DNA from: an archaeon
GTDB lineage: Archaea > Nanobdellota > Nanobdellia > Pacearchaeales > GW2011-AR1
Length of the DNA: 64,000 bases
Assembly: GCA_018653485.1 (NCBI GenBank)
Contig: JABHZE010000002.1
Location: forward strand, 120,294 to 184,293
Direction of reading: 5' to 3'
A program made the position numbers and the translations under genes. Below the pieces are notes generated by a model that was not told the origin of the DNA, did not search any database, and was given only the letters and a program-made list of their open reading frames with translations. Below, in pieces: positions 43,435 to 51,444 of the stretch (positions are counted from its first letter, which is position 1; each line of letters begins with the position of its first letter).

Positions 43435-44162
43435 TATCTTCTCCAAGAAAAAAATCCTCGTTTACCTTTACCAAGTTTTTTAATTTTTCTCAATTTCCTT
43501 AATTCTTTTAATTTAGTAGTTGCAGTAGCTTCTTTAAACACAATATGATTCATATGAATATGTTTTAAAATAAATCTTTTAGCAACTTCAGGTTTTTTAT
43601 TCCCTATCTCCCTTAAAATAATTCCAACACACTCCTGAATATATTTTTCTTTAACATCAATAAAATCTTCAACAAATTTCATCCCTAGTTTAAAATCCCC
43701 TTTTCTAATTAATGGAATTGAGGAAGCAAGAGCTAATCTAACTAACCATAAATTTTTACTTTTTGAAAGTTTTATAACTTCTCTTTTCATACTTGCAGGA
43801 TGTTTAATTAGAATCTCTCCAATAATTTTACCAATGCTATCTGCCTGATCAAAACTTTTTATACTCATTAATTTAGATTTCAAAAATCTCCAAGTTGCAA
43901 GATTAAATTCATCAGAATATAATCTTAATGTATAAATAGCTAATGAAGTTTCTCCATGATATTTTGAATTCCACATTTTATTAAACACCTTATAAAATTC
44001 TTTTAAACTATACTCCTCATGAAGTCTTTTAGCTAAAACTCGCATTTCAGGAACTTTATTTCTATAAAAATCATGAGAACTCACAAGATATGTTTTTATA
44101 TCATCTGCAAATTCTTTATTGCTTAGTTTTTTCAACACCCTTTTAGATTTTTGATTTATCAT
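43434..44162 (-). CDS. DNA alkylation repair protein, AlkD-like, second copy
   Basis: I chose the ATG at 44162 (MINQKSKRVLKKL), 242 residues. The open frame starts with a TTG at 44186. The HEAT-type helical repeats match AlkD: FYRNKVPEMRVLAKRL at the N-terminus, NSKYHGETSLAIYTLRLYSD, FDQADSIGKIIGEIL, then KSKNLWLVRLALASSIPLIRKGD and EKYIQECVGIILREIGNKKPE. The family Trp-Asp motif WDLVD reads FDQAD here, so the catalytic position may differ. The C-terminus is basic (RKLRKIKKLGKGKRG). Confidence 0.82.
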   Translation of the reverse strand: MINQKSKRVLKKLSNKEFADDIKTYLVSSHDFYRNKVPEMRVLAKRLHEEYSLKEFYKVFNKMWNSKYHGETSLAIYTLRLYSDEFNLATWRFLKSKLMSIKSFDQADSIGKIIGEILIKHPASMKREVIKLSKSKNLWLVRLALASSIPLIRKGDFKLGMKFVEDFIDVKEKYIQECVGIILREIGNKKPEVAKRFILKHIHMNHIVFKEATATTKLKELRKLRKIKKLGKGKRGFFSWRR

Positions 44163-44198
44163 TATTTTATTAAGAATTTCACCCAACCAATTTCAAGT

Positions 44199-44786
44199 TT
44201 ATCTTGATAATGTTTTTCTTGGAGTTGATATAGGTTTTTCCTTAGAAGTATGTTTTTCAGTTAATGCTTGTTTTTTTGATATTTTTTCACTCTCATCCTT
44301 AGAGGCTTCCCTTTTTTCTTTAGCATCTTTCTTTTTTTCAGCATCTTTAGATTCCGAACCAGCCTTAGCATCTTTTTTCTTGCTTTCAGAATTTGCTTCA
44401 TTTACAGCTTCTTTTTCTTTAACTTTCTTTTCAACTTCTGCCTTTTTCTTTTCATCTCTTAATTTTGCAAATTTAATATGAGGAGGTAAATCAACTAATT
44501 CAACTCTCACAGTTCCATTATCTAATTTAATAGCTTTAACTTTAATCTTAGAAAGAGGTTTTTTCATACCCCTAAATCTTATTTCATTATTAACTAAAAT
44601 ATCTATTTTTACTTTTCTTAAATCTCTATCATAAATCTTCATATGCTGTGCAATAAATTCTTTCAAACCCTTAACAGCTTTATTAGCTCTTTTATACTTT
44701 GGAACTTTAAGCCATTCCTTTCTAAGTGGAACTATATATTCTCTTTCTAATTCAACTTTTGGTTCTTTAGTATCTGGTTTTGCCAT
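44199..44786 (-). CDS. rpl31e: Ribosomal protein eL31 with long charged extension
   Basis: Residues about 10-105 match eL31 (LEREYIVPLRKEWLKVPKYKRANKAVKGLKEFI, VKIDILVNNEIRFRGMKKPLSKIKVKAI). The usual protein is about 85-100 residues; here an extra 90 residues follow, made of Lys, Glu, Ala and Ser (KKAEVEKKVKEKEA). It sits with eL39 and eS19 in a typical archaeal ribosomal cluster and starts 1 nt after eL39. Confidence 0.9.
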   Translation of the reverse strand: MAKPDTKEPKVELEREYIVPLRKEWLKVPKYKRANKAVKGLKEFIAQHMKIYDRDLRKVKIDILVNNEIRFRGMKKPLSKIKVKAIKLDNGTVRVELVDLPPHIKFAKLRDEKKKAEVEKKVKEKEAVNEANSESKKKDAKAGSESKDAEKKKDAKEKREASKDESEKISKKQALTEKHTSKEKPISTPRKTLSR

Positions 44787-44787
44787 T

Positions 44788-45006
44788 TTATCCTAATTGT
44801 TGTTTCCTTTGTTTCCTAGGTTTAATTTTTAATTTTGTTCTTCTCCAATTTCTTCTAACATAAGTTACTGAAGATGGATGAGCTCTTTTACCTGCCCCTA
44901 ATTTCTTTAATACAACCCAAACAGGAGCCCATTTAGTTTGCTTACCAGCTTTACTTAATTTGATTTTTTTCTGATTCTTTCTTTTCTCATTTCTTTTTAC
45001 ATTCAT
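44788..45006 (-). CDS. rpl39e: Ribosomal protein eL39
   Basis: The 72-residue protein has the eL39 pattern KKIKLSKAGKQTKWAPVWVVLKK, then TYVRRNWRRTKLKIK. Usual length is about 51 residues, so this version has a basic N-terminal extension and extra C-terminal residues (PRKQRKQQLG). eL39 lies in the wall of the peptide exit tunnel. It overlaps the stop of eS19 by 4 nt. Confidence 0.92.
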   Translation of the reverse strand: MNVKRNEKRKNQKKIKLSKAGKQTKWAPVWVVLKKLGAGKRAHPSSVTYVRRNWRRTKLKIKPRKQRKQQLG

Positions 45007-45425
45007 TTTATACTCTCCATTAATTCTTTACCTTTTTCAGTAAGCATCCTTCCTGCTCTTTTTCCAGGTTCATTATATTTCTCTAATAATTCAGCTTTTT
45101 CAGCTTGTTGTAGAATTAATCTAATTATTTTACCAGAAGCTTTTCTAAACTTTTCAGGTTTCATTCCTCTATTTTGTTTACTTCCATATCTTGTTTTTAA
45201 TCTATTTACACCCACAGTTCTATGAACATAAATTTGTCTTAAAATACTCGCAGCTCTAACATGCCAAAAATCATTTTTTTGAGGAGGTTTTGTTTTAGCA
45301 ACACCTGTTTTAACAAACAAACTCCATTCAGGAACTTCAAATTCAGGCATAGCTTTCACTATCTCAGCTAATTTAGCATTATATTCATCAGCTTTCATAT
45401 CATATACTGGATTTTCTTTTACCAT
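45003..45425 (-). CDS. rps19e: Ribosomal protein eS19
   Basis: The 140-residue protein follows eS19: VPEWSLFVKTGVAKTKPPQKNDFWHVRAASILRQIYVHRTVGVNRLKTRYGSKQNRG, then a winged-helix end (GRMLTEKGKELMESI). eS19 belongs to the head of the small subunit. It is the first gene of the eS19-eL39-eL31 operon. A TATA box and a GNRA-type leader hairpin lie upstream. Confidence 0.95.
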   Translation of the reverse strand: MVKENPVYDMKADEYNAKLAEIVKAMPEFEVPEWSLFVKTGVAKTKPPQKNDFWHVRAASILRQIYVHRTVGVNRLKTRYGSKQNRGMKPEKFRKASGKIIRLILQQAEKAELLEKYNEPGKRAGRMLTEKGKELMESIK

Positions 45426-45446
45426 TTTATATCTTTTAACAGGTCA

Positions 45447-45516
45447 TTCCTTTCGGAATTAGATAAGCTTAGAAGCTCATTAACCTAAAACTATCTATAA
45501 TTAACCCTTTATAAAG
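45447..45516 (-). promoter_or_regulatory. Promoter and leader hairpin of the eS19 operon
   Basis: The minus strand holds CTTTATAAAG (core 45508-45516), a leader of about 60 nt, and in it the hairpin ATTCC-GAAA-GGAAT (45447-45460) with a GNRA-like loop. The leader may be an autoregulatory site for a ribosomal protein; this is inference. Confidence 0.45.
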
Positions 45517-45546
45517 TTTGCCTTGTAACAATTTTTTCCCAGAGAA

Positions 45547-45584
45547 TTTTATTTTTCTCCCCCTATTTATGAGGGAGAATAAAT
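45547..45584. repeat. 38-nt dispersed hairpin repeat, copy 2
   Basis: TTTCTCCCCCTATTTATGAG, then GGAGAATAAAT. It is in the gap between the eS19 leader and the YhbY-type gene, same orientation as copy 1, and differs from copy 3 by one base (ACAAAT reads ATAAAT). Confidence 0.85.
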
Positions 45585-45648
45585 GTAAATTCAAGTAAGT
45601 TTAAGTTAAATTAAGTCTTTTTAGAATATTCAGGAGAACAAATCAAAA

Positions 45649-45900
45649 TTACCTTTTCTCCTGTCTCCACTTCTTAATAAAAATACTAAAGCCTAAAACT
45701 CTAAAAGTATATTTTTTACCTAAAAATTCAACAATCTCTTCAGCATATTTCTTTACATCAGCCTTACTTTCTCTAGCACTCTTTAACACACTAATTTTAA
45801 GATTCTTCATCTTAGAATCTTCAAACCTACTCTTAATATCTTCTAGAAATTCTTTTGTAAGACCTTTCTTTCCTAATTGTATTTGTGATTGTGATGTCAT
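45649..45900 (-). CDS. CRS1/YhbY-type RNA-binding protein
   Basis: I chose the ATG at 45900 (MTSQSQIQLGKKGLT), 8 nt after AGGAGA, giving 83 residues; the frame reaches 45930. The chain follows the YhbY/CRM fold: IQLGKKGLTKEFLEDIKSRFED, LKISVLKSARES, and VEFLGKKYTFRVLGFSIFIKKW. In bacteria YhbY binds pre-50S ribosomes. Here it is beside ribosomal genes. The C-terminus is basic. Confidence 0.85.
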   Translation of the reverse strand: MTSQSQIQLGKKGLTKEFLEDIKSRFEDSKMKNLKISVLKSARESKADVKKYAEEIVEFLGKKYTFRVLGFSIFIKKWRQEKR

Positions 45901-45951
45901 TGTTTTATCTCCTATAAATATTATAATCAATTATCATTTTTAATTCTTCCC

Positions 45952-46560
45952 TTATTTAACACCCAACTTATCAGAAGGAATTGCACTCATAATTTCATCC
46001 TTAGAAACAGGAAAATGAAATTTATCTTTTATCTTTTTAGCAATTTTATCAGCAGATTCTTCTTTAGATAATTTACCTTGTTTTATTTCAACAAGTTTTT
46101 GCTCATTAGTTGTTTTTGGAACAGCCCTTAACTTTCCATTTTGAATAATTAAAACTAATTCAGGTTTAATTTTTTTAACTTTCTTGATTCCTTTTACCCC
46201 AAATGTTCCTGTTTTCATTATTTTACTTTTGTAAATTTGACTTCCCTGAAAAACATCTACACTAATCATCTTTTTCCCACTTTTCCATTCCTTTGAAAAA
46301 CATCCACAAAAAATAGCTGTTTCATCTAAATCTTTTTTAGAAGGATTATCATCTTGAATAATCATAAAACTACTTCCAGGAGAAGAAGTATGCATTACAG
46401 TATAACCTGGCTTTAAAAAATTCTTAATCACTAATTCATTTTGTTCATCATTTTTTCCACCAACAACTAAGATTCCTGAAGAAGTATAAAACCATCTATA
46501 ACTTTCATATTTTTCTCTTCTTACACTTTTAACAGAGTTTGATTTTAATGGCCTTAACAT
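45952..46560 (-). CDS. NFACT-R domain protein
   Basis: The 202-residue protein has the NFACT-R (DUF814) core: YRWFYTSSGILVVGGKNDEQNE, then MHTSSPGSSFMIIQ, then FSKEWKSGKKMISVDVFQG and TGTFGVKGIKKV. This domain is the RNA-binding end of RqcH/NEMF, which rescues stalled large subunits. Here it stands alone, without the N-terminal Fpg-like domain. The C-terminal basic helices are extra. It shares the direction of the YhbY-type gene. Confidence 0.88.
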   Translation of the reverse strand: MLRPLKSNSVKSVRREKYESYRWFYTSSGILVVGGKNDEQNELVIKNFLKPGYTVMHTSSPGSSFMIIQDDNPSKKDLDETAIFCGCFSKEWKSGKKMISVDVFQGSQIYKSKIMKTGTFGVKGIKKVKKIKPELVLIIQNGKLRAVPKTTNEQKLVEIKQGKLSKEESADKIAKKIKDKFHFPVSKDEIMSAIPSDKLGVK

Positions 46561-46600
46561 TGTAATTAAATAGAAAAAAAGAGAGTTTTTAAAGGTTGAG

Positions 46601-46789
46601 TTAATTTCCTCTTATTCTCTCTATGGCTGCAATAATGCTCACCATAATAGATGAAAATAAACCCATAGCACTTATTGATAGACCAATAATATCTAAAAAG
46701 TTAGCTTTTATTAGTTCTATGGAAAAATAAACAAAAATTGTAAAATTTAGTATTTGTGAAAAAACTTGTAGTGAATCACTAATTCTCAT
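46601..46789 (-). CDS. Two-helix small membrane protein, 62 aa
   Basis: Two hydrophobic helices (ILNFTIFVYFSIELI and FLDIIGLSISAMGLFSSIMVSIIAA) with a basic end. It starts 1 nt after the stop of the 37-residue gene, which itself starts 1 nt after RuBisCO, so the three are likely one operon. Function unknown; a membrane link to the RuBisCO pathway is only speculation. Confidence 0.55.
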   Translation of the reverse strand: MRISDSLQVFSQILNFTIFVYFSIELIKANFLDIIGLSISAMGLFSSIMVSIIAAIERIRGN

Positions 46790-46790
46790 T

Positions 46791-46904
46791 TTACATTAAC
46801 AAAGCTCTAATAATTCCAAAAATCAATATCCCCAAACCTATAAATCCAATTATCCAAGCAATTATTTGCAATTTAGATATCTTTTCATTATTTTTTCTAG
46901 GCAT
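46791..46904 (-). CDS. Micro membrane protein, 37 aa
   Basis: The short frame starts MPRKNNEKISKLQ and has a single helix (IIAWIIGFIGLGILIFGII), then RALLM and stop TAA (46791-46793). It begins 1 nt after the RuBisCO stop and ends 1 nt before the next ATG. The tight spacing and clear helix make it a good candidate for a real gene. It may be a stabiliser of the adjacent membrane protein. Confidence 0.55.
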   Translation of the reverse strand: MPRKNNEKISKLQIIAWIIGFIGLGILIFGIIRALLM

Positions 46905-46905
46905 T

Positions 46906-48165
46906 TTATTTTTTCTTCCAAAATTCTAAAGCATCTCTTAGTTCAATATGTTTCTTAGAATATTCTTTTAATGAAATACCCCTCATAGTAGCATCTACAG
47001 CTTGCCTCATTGCAATTGCACCCCTAAAAGTTCCATTAGGATGTCCATGAATTCCTCCTCCTGCCTGAATCACAATATCTTTACCTAAATTTTTAATTAA
47101 AAAAGGTGCATGTCCTGGATGCAATCCTCCGGAACTTACACTTAAAACAGATTTAATTTTCCCCCAATCTTGAGCCAATCTTCTCTTAGTTGCCTTCACA
47201 TTTTTCTTTTCAATTTCTTCACTTATCTCAGAAACTTCTTCTAAACTTCCTTCTAATTTTCCAACCGCAGTTCCAATATGTAATTGATCCACCCCAATCA
47301 AACGAGCAATATCTGCTAAAACCATCATACTCATTCCTTGTTCTTTATCTCTTGTAAATGCAGCATGCATGGCTCTATGGGCATGAATAGCCATTTTAAA
47401 ATTAGCCTCTCTTAATGTTTGTAATGCAGAAAATCCACAAGTAACAATATCAACCATAATATATTTTCCACCTTGATCTTCAACTAATTCAGCTCTCTTA
47501 AGCATCTTCTTTGTTTCAGCAGTTACATTAATCAAATAAGCTTTTTCTTCACTAGTATGAGACTTAGCCTTATCAGCAACCTCTAAACAACTAGTCAATC
47601 TTTTTTCAAATTTATTAAAAGTCTGTGAACTTAAATTTTCATCATCTTTAACAACATCACAACCACCTTTCCAAGATTCAAAAGCAAGCTCAGTATGATC
47701 TTTAGTTTTTAATCCTAATTTAGGTTTAACAATTGTCCCAACTAACGGTCTATTTTTCACTTTCATAATTTTCCTTACTCCCTCAATACCATATTTAGGC
47801 CCTTTAAATGAATCTAAAATATCTTTAGGAATTTTTATGTCTTCTAATCGAATACTTTTAACAGCTTTCATTCCAAAAATATTTCCTGCAATACTACTCA
47901 AAATATTTGGAGCATTTCCTCTTTCAAATAAATCTTGAGGATACGCAATCTTAATCATATTTTTATTAATAGAAAAAACTTTTGCAGCTAATTTATTAAC
48001 ATATTTTTTTTCATGAACATCAGTCCAAGTTCCCACTGAACTTTCCAAAGCAACAGTAGCTGCAGCCTCTCGCATAGTCATTTTATTAGGCTTAACCCTA
48101 AATAAACAAACCAAATCCTTTCTAGAAGGTTTATATTTTAAATTTACAAATTCTGCGGGTTTCAT
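46906..48165 (-). CDS. rbcL: Form III ribulose-bisphosphate carboxylase
   Basis: The 419-residue protein keeps the key RuBisCO residues: GTIVKPKLGL (Lys), GGCDVVKDDENLSSQ (carbamylated Lys and metal-binding Asp and Glu), HAHRAMHAAF (His), GTAVGKLEG (loop 6 Lys), SSGGLHPGH, and QAGGGIHGHP. Length and motifs point to archaeal form III, which works in AMP and nucleoside breakdown to make 3-phosphoglycerate rather than in the Calvin cycle. AMP phosphorylase and ribose-bisphosphate isomerase are not in the window. Two micro membrane proteins follow in the same operon. Confidence 0.95.
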   Translation of the reverse strand: MKPAEFVNLKYKPSRKDLVCLFRVKPNKMTMREAAATVALESSVGTWTDVHEKKYVNKLAAKVFSINKNMIKIAYPQDLFERGNAPNILSSIAGNIFGMKAVKSIRLEDIKIPKDILDSFKGPKYGIEGVRKIMKVKNRPLVGTIVKPKLGLKTKDHTELAFESWKGGCDVVKDDENLSSQTFNKFEKRLTSCLEVADKAKSHTSEEKAYLINVTAETKKMLKRAELVEDQGGKYIMVDIVTCGFSALQTLREANFKMAIHAHRAMHAAFTRDKEQGMSMMVLADIARLIGVDQLHIGTAVGKLEGSLEEVSEISEEIEKKNVKATKRRLAQDWGKIKSVLSVSSGGLHPGHAPFLIKNLGKDIVIQAGGGIHGHPNGTFRGAIAMRQAVDATMRGISLKEYSKKHIELRDALEFWKKK

Positions 48166-48260
48166 TTTAAATCCTGGTTTTGTTCAAACTTTTTTAAAAG
48201 TTTGGTTTCATATATTATCACCAATTTCTAATATAATCTAGGATTCTTTGTTTTTATATC

Positions 48261-48665
48261 TTACTTTTCACCATTCAAACTAATCTTATAAAAAATAAAA
48301 CTTACAAGAATTATACAAATAAAAAAAATCAAACTTGAAAAGAAATTATTATGATAATTCATCAATTCCCCATATCGATTAGAACTAGAAAATAATCTAG
48401 ATAAAAATCCATCAAAATAAGTTCCAAAACCAAATCCAGCTAAAACAACAATAAAACTATTTATCTTAAAAAACATAATAAATAAAAACATAAGTAACAA
48501 AACTAAAATCCCATAATGATAATGATGAAAATTCAATCCAGTAATCCCTCTTAAAAAAGACACCTCACTTAGATTAACAAAATTCATAACAAGCAACCTC
48601 CAATAAACAAATGCGAGCAATAAGGATACAGAAAACAATAATAGTCTTTTTTTCTCTACTCTCAT
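48261..48665 (-). CDS. Membrane protein, 134 aa
   Basis: About four hydrophobic segments. A His-rich motif GLNFHHYHYGILVL lies at the end of an outside loop and could bind metal or protonate a substrate, and GFGFGTYFDGFLSRL is Gly/aromatic-rich. It resembles small DPANN membrane proteins but I know no function. It is on its own strand unit between RuBisCO and cysS. Confidence 0.62.
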   Translation of the reverse strand: MRVEKKRLLLFSVSLLLAFVYWRLLVMNFVNLSEVSFLRGITGLNFHHYHYGILVLLLMFLFIMFFKINSFIVVLAGFGFGTYFDGFLSRLFSSSNRYGELMNYHNNFFSSLIFFICIILVSFIFYKISLNGEK

Positions 48666-48726
48666 AAAATCAAATCAGTTTATCCATATTTAAACAAGTA
48701 TATTAATGGAAATATATTTTCAAAAA

Positions 48727-50091
48727 TTACAATTTACTAACCTTAACACCATCACTAGTATCATCTAATTGAAACCCTAAATCTTTAATCTTATCTCTCA
48801 ACTTATCAGCTTTCCCCCAATCTTTCTCCTTCCTAGCTTTCTCCCTTTCATTAATCAATTCTTTCACCTCTGCAGAAACATCAACCTTTTCTTTCTTTAA
48901 CAAATCTAAACCAAAAATCTTATCCATTTCTTTAATTGTTTTTAACTTTCCCTTAGCCTTAGTATCTCTAACTAATTTCCATAAAACCTGCAATGCTTCA
49001 GGAGTATTCAAATCATCATCCATTGTTTTTTCAAACTCTTTCAAATAACTCTTATTCGCATTTTTCGAATTTTCAGCATTTTTCGAATCTTTATTATCCT
49101 CAGATAATGAACTTATTATCCTCTTCAACCTATCCAAAGAATTCTCAGCATTTTTTAAATTATCTAATGTAAAATTAACCTGACTCCTATAATGCCCTGT
49201 TAAATAAAAATATCTTAATGCTAATGGACTAAAACCTTTTTCAATAATATCTCTAACAGTATAATAATTTCCTAAGGATTTACTCATCTTTTTACCTTCA
49301 ACCATCATCCATTCATTATGAACCCAATAGTTTACAAATTTTTCATTATTCCCAGCCTCTGATTGAGCAATTTCATTTTCATGATGTGGAAAAACTAAAT
49401 CAATCCCTCCAGTATGAATATCAAAATGTTTTCCTAAATACTTACTACTCATTGCAGAACATTCAATATGCCAACCAGGACGCCCCTTACCAATTTTAAC
49501 ATCCCAAAAAACATCACCATCATCTTTATCATAAAATTTCCATAATGCAAAATCCTGAGCATTTTCCTTATCATACTCATCATTATTTACTCTAACATTT
49601 TTTTTAAGATTCTCAAGTTTTACACCAGATAATTTCCCATAACTCTTAAATTTTTTAATATCAAAATAAATTCCATCTTCAGTTTTATACGCAAATCCTT
49701 TTTTTAACAAACCCTCAATCAATTTAACCATTTCATCAATATGTTCTGTAGCTTTAGGGTATTTGAATGATTTTTCAATATTTAACATTTTTTCATCTGC
49801 TAAAAAAGCCTCAGTATATTTTTCAGTAAAATCATTCAAACTTTTTTTCTCACCAATACTTCCTTTAATAGTTTTATCATCCACATCAGTAATATTAACT
49901 ATTTTTTTAACTTTAAAATTCAAATACTCAAGATATCTTTTCAAGATATCTGATGCAACAAAAGCTCTGTAATTACCTATATGCCCATAATTATAAACAG
50001 TTAAACCACAAGAATACATCTTAACCTCATTTTTCTTAATGGGTTTAAAGATTTCTTTTTTCCTAGTTAGGGTATTAAATAATTTTAACAT
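48727..50091 (-). CDS. cysS: Cysteinyl-tRNA synthetase
   Basis: The 454-residue class I enzyme has CGLTVYNYGHIGNYR (HIGH motif variant plus the first zinc Cys), GRPGWHIECSAMS with zinc Cys, DLVFPHHENEIAQSEA, and the KMSKS motif KKMSKSLGN. It charges tRNA-Cys. An unusual low-complexity insertion NKDSKNAENSKNANKS lies in the C-terminal half (49053-49090), similar to the LysRS tail. Otherwise it has standard length. Confidence 0.95.
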   Translation of the reverse strand: MLKLFNTLTRKKEIFKPIKKNEVKMYSCGLTVYNYGHIGNYRAFVASDILKRYLEYLNFKVKKIVNITDVDDKTIKGSIGEKKSLNDFTEKYTEAFLADEKMLNIEKSFKYPKATEHIDEMVKLIEGLLKKGFAYKTEDGIYFDIKKFKSYGKLSGVKLENLKKNVRVNNDEYDKENAQDFALWKFYDKDDGDVFWDVKIGKGRPGWHIECSAMSSKYLGKHFDIHTGGIDLVFPHHENEIAQSEAGNNEKFVNYWVHNEWMMVEGKKMSKSLGNYYTVRDIIEKGFSPLALRYFYLTGHYRSQVNFTLDNLKNAENSLDRLKRIISSLSEDNKDSKNAENSKNANKSYLKEFEKTMDDDLNTPEALQVLWKLVRDTKAKGKLKTIKEMDKIFGLDLLKKEKVDVSAEVKELINEREKARKEKDWGKADKLRDKIKDLGFQLDDTSDGVKVSKL

Positions 50092-50146
50092 ACAAACTCA
50101 TAATAATTAGAATATAAAAGATTAACTATAAGTTTCATAAAATAAT

Positions 50147-50740
50147 CTATCTTGGAAGGACAGTTAAATAAAGAGTATCCGAGGTGTAATGATCTCCATT
50201 TCTTGTACCTTGACCATATTCTACATTTACAAGATAAGGGATAGTACATGGAGGAGCATTATCAGGAATATTAAATAATACTAATTTTGGATTTTCCATA
50301 ACTTTTCCAGGCCCTAATGTAAAACTTCCACTTGAAATTAACAACCAATCATCTGCTTGAGCTTTTTTAATCTCACATTTATCCTGAATATCAAAACTAG
50401 GGTCTACTTCAATTTCATATTCAAAATTAGCATCCCCAACATCCAAATTCCTAACCGCAAAAGCAAAACCTTGTCCCTGAGTTCTTTGTTTAATTTCTAT
50501 TGTTCTTGCAGAAGGATGAATAGCTAATTTTACATCAGATTTTGAAAATGTTTCACTTAATGAAGTCCGAACTCCCTTGTCTATTTCACCAATAGCACTT
50601 CCAGCAACAAAAAATATTTTCTGCACAAGAATTAATCCTACCACTAACATACTCATAGCTAAAACCAATATAACAATAGTACTCATAGATAATTCAATCG
50701 CACCCTTTTTCGAACTAATCTTTCTTAATTTTAATACCAT
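50147..50740 (-). CDS. Pilin-like protein, 197 aa
   Basis: The basic leader MVLKLRKISSKKGA is followed by a hydrophobic stretch (STIVILVLAMSMLVVGLILV), a class III-type layout with ELS at the start of the helix. The mature domain of about 150 residues has a beta-rich region (YEIEVDPSFDIQDKCEI) and two Cys. It lies far from the main pilin-like locus but fits its type, so it may be part of the same system. Confidence 0.66.
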   Translation of the reverse strand: MVLKLRKISSKKGAIELSMSTIVILVLAMSMLVVGLILVQKIFFVAGSAIGEIDKGVRTSLSETFSKSDVKLAIHPSARTIEIKQRTQGQGFAFAVRNLDVGDANFEYEIEVDPSFDIQDKCEIKKAQADDWLLISSGSFTLGPGKVMENPKLVLFNIPDNAPPCTIPYLVNVEYGQGTRNGDHYTSDTLYLTVLPR

Positions 50741-50797
50741 CTTTTTCTAATCAATAAATAGAAACTATTACTTATAAATGTTTTTGAAAAACAAGAT

Positions 50798-51073
50798 TCA
50801 AAAAACCAATAAATTCATAAAAAAATCTTTAATAAAAAACTTCAACAACCAAATATTTCCAAAAACCAAATTAACCACAACAACAACACCTAATAAAATC
50901 AAAACCCATTTTAAAAAACTAAATAAATAATCAAGAAAACTTTTCCTTTTTTTAGGCTTTCCAAACACATTACCCAAAACATCATTTATATCTCCAGAAA
51001 TTTCTTTCTTAAATTTCTCTCTCTTTTCTAAATTTTTTTCTCTTTCAATATCTTCAAGATTCCTAATTACCAT
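50798..51073 (-). CDS. Small C-terminally anchored protein, 91 aa
   Basis: A highly charged N-terminal half (LEDIEREKNLEKREKFKKEI) precedes two hydrophobic segments (FLKWVLILLGVVVVVNLVFG and WLLKFFIKDFFMNLLVF). The charged part is probably a coil in the cytoplasm. It starts near 51073 and is on the same strand as the pilin-like gene. Function unknown. Confidence 0.5.
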   Translation of the reverse strand: MVIRNLEDIEREKNLEKREKFKKEISGDINDVLGNVFGKPKKRKSFLDYLFSFLKWVLILLGVVVVVNLVFGNIWLLKFFIKDFFMNLLVF

Positions 51074-51120
51074 AAGAAAGAGAAGAATAACTATGATTTA
51101 AGTTTATCTAGTGTAGAAAA

Positions 51121-51161
51121 AGATATATGGGGAAGGAGACTCAGAGAATTAAAATTCTCTG
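51121..51161. repeat. Copy of the tRNA-Phe 3' end next to a hairpin
   Basis: AGATATATGGGGAAGGAGA (51121-51139) repeats exactly the 19 bases at 51251-51269, which span the 3' end of tRNA-Phe and its flank. It is followed by a hairpin CAGAGAATT/AATTCTCTG (51142-51161). It looks like a remnant of a tRNA or an attachment-site copy. Confidence 0.7.
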
Positions 51162-51257
51162 ATGCTTCAATTCTCTTACTAACATCGAATTGAACCTAAT
51201 CAAACTCACACAAGTATTAAATTCTCACAAGAAATATCTCATTTGCAACGAGATATA

Positions 51258-51329
51258 TGGGGAAGGAGAGAATCGAACTCTCGACACCATGATCTTCAGT
51301 CATGTGCTCTCCCACTGAGCTACTCCCCC
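51258..51329 (-). tRNA. tRNA-Phe (anticodon GAA)
   Basis: A 72-nt cloverleaf on the minus strand: acceptor GGGGGAG/CTTCCCC with a G-U pair, D arm AGCTCAGTGGGAGAGC, anticodon stem ATGA...TCAT enclosing CTGAAGA (anticodon GAA), T arm GAGAGTTCGATTCTCTC and discriminator A. No CCA is encoded and no intron is seen. Confidence 0.95.
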
Positions 51330-51444
51330 ATTAAAAATAGGTGTAATAATAGTTATTTAAACTTAATTGTTAGATGAAAATTTACAACTCTCTTTGTGAT
51401 ATCGAGTCCATCTAAAATCCAGGTTTTGGGTCAAGCCTTTTTTA

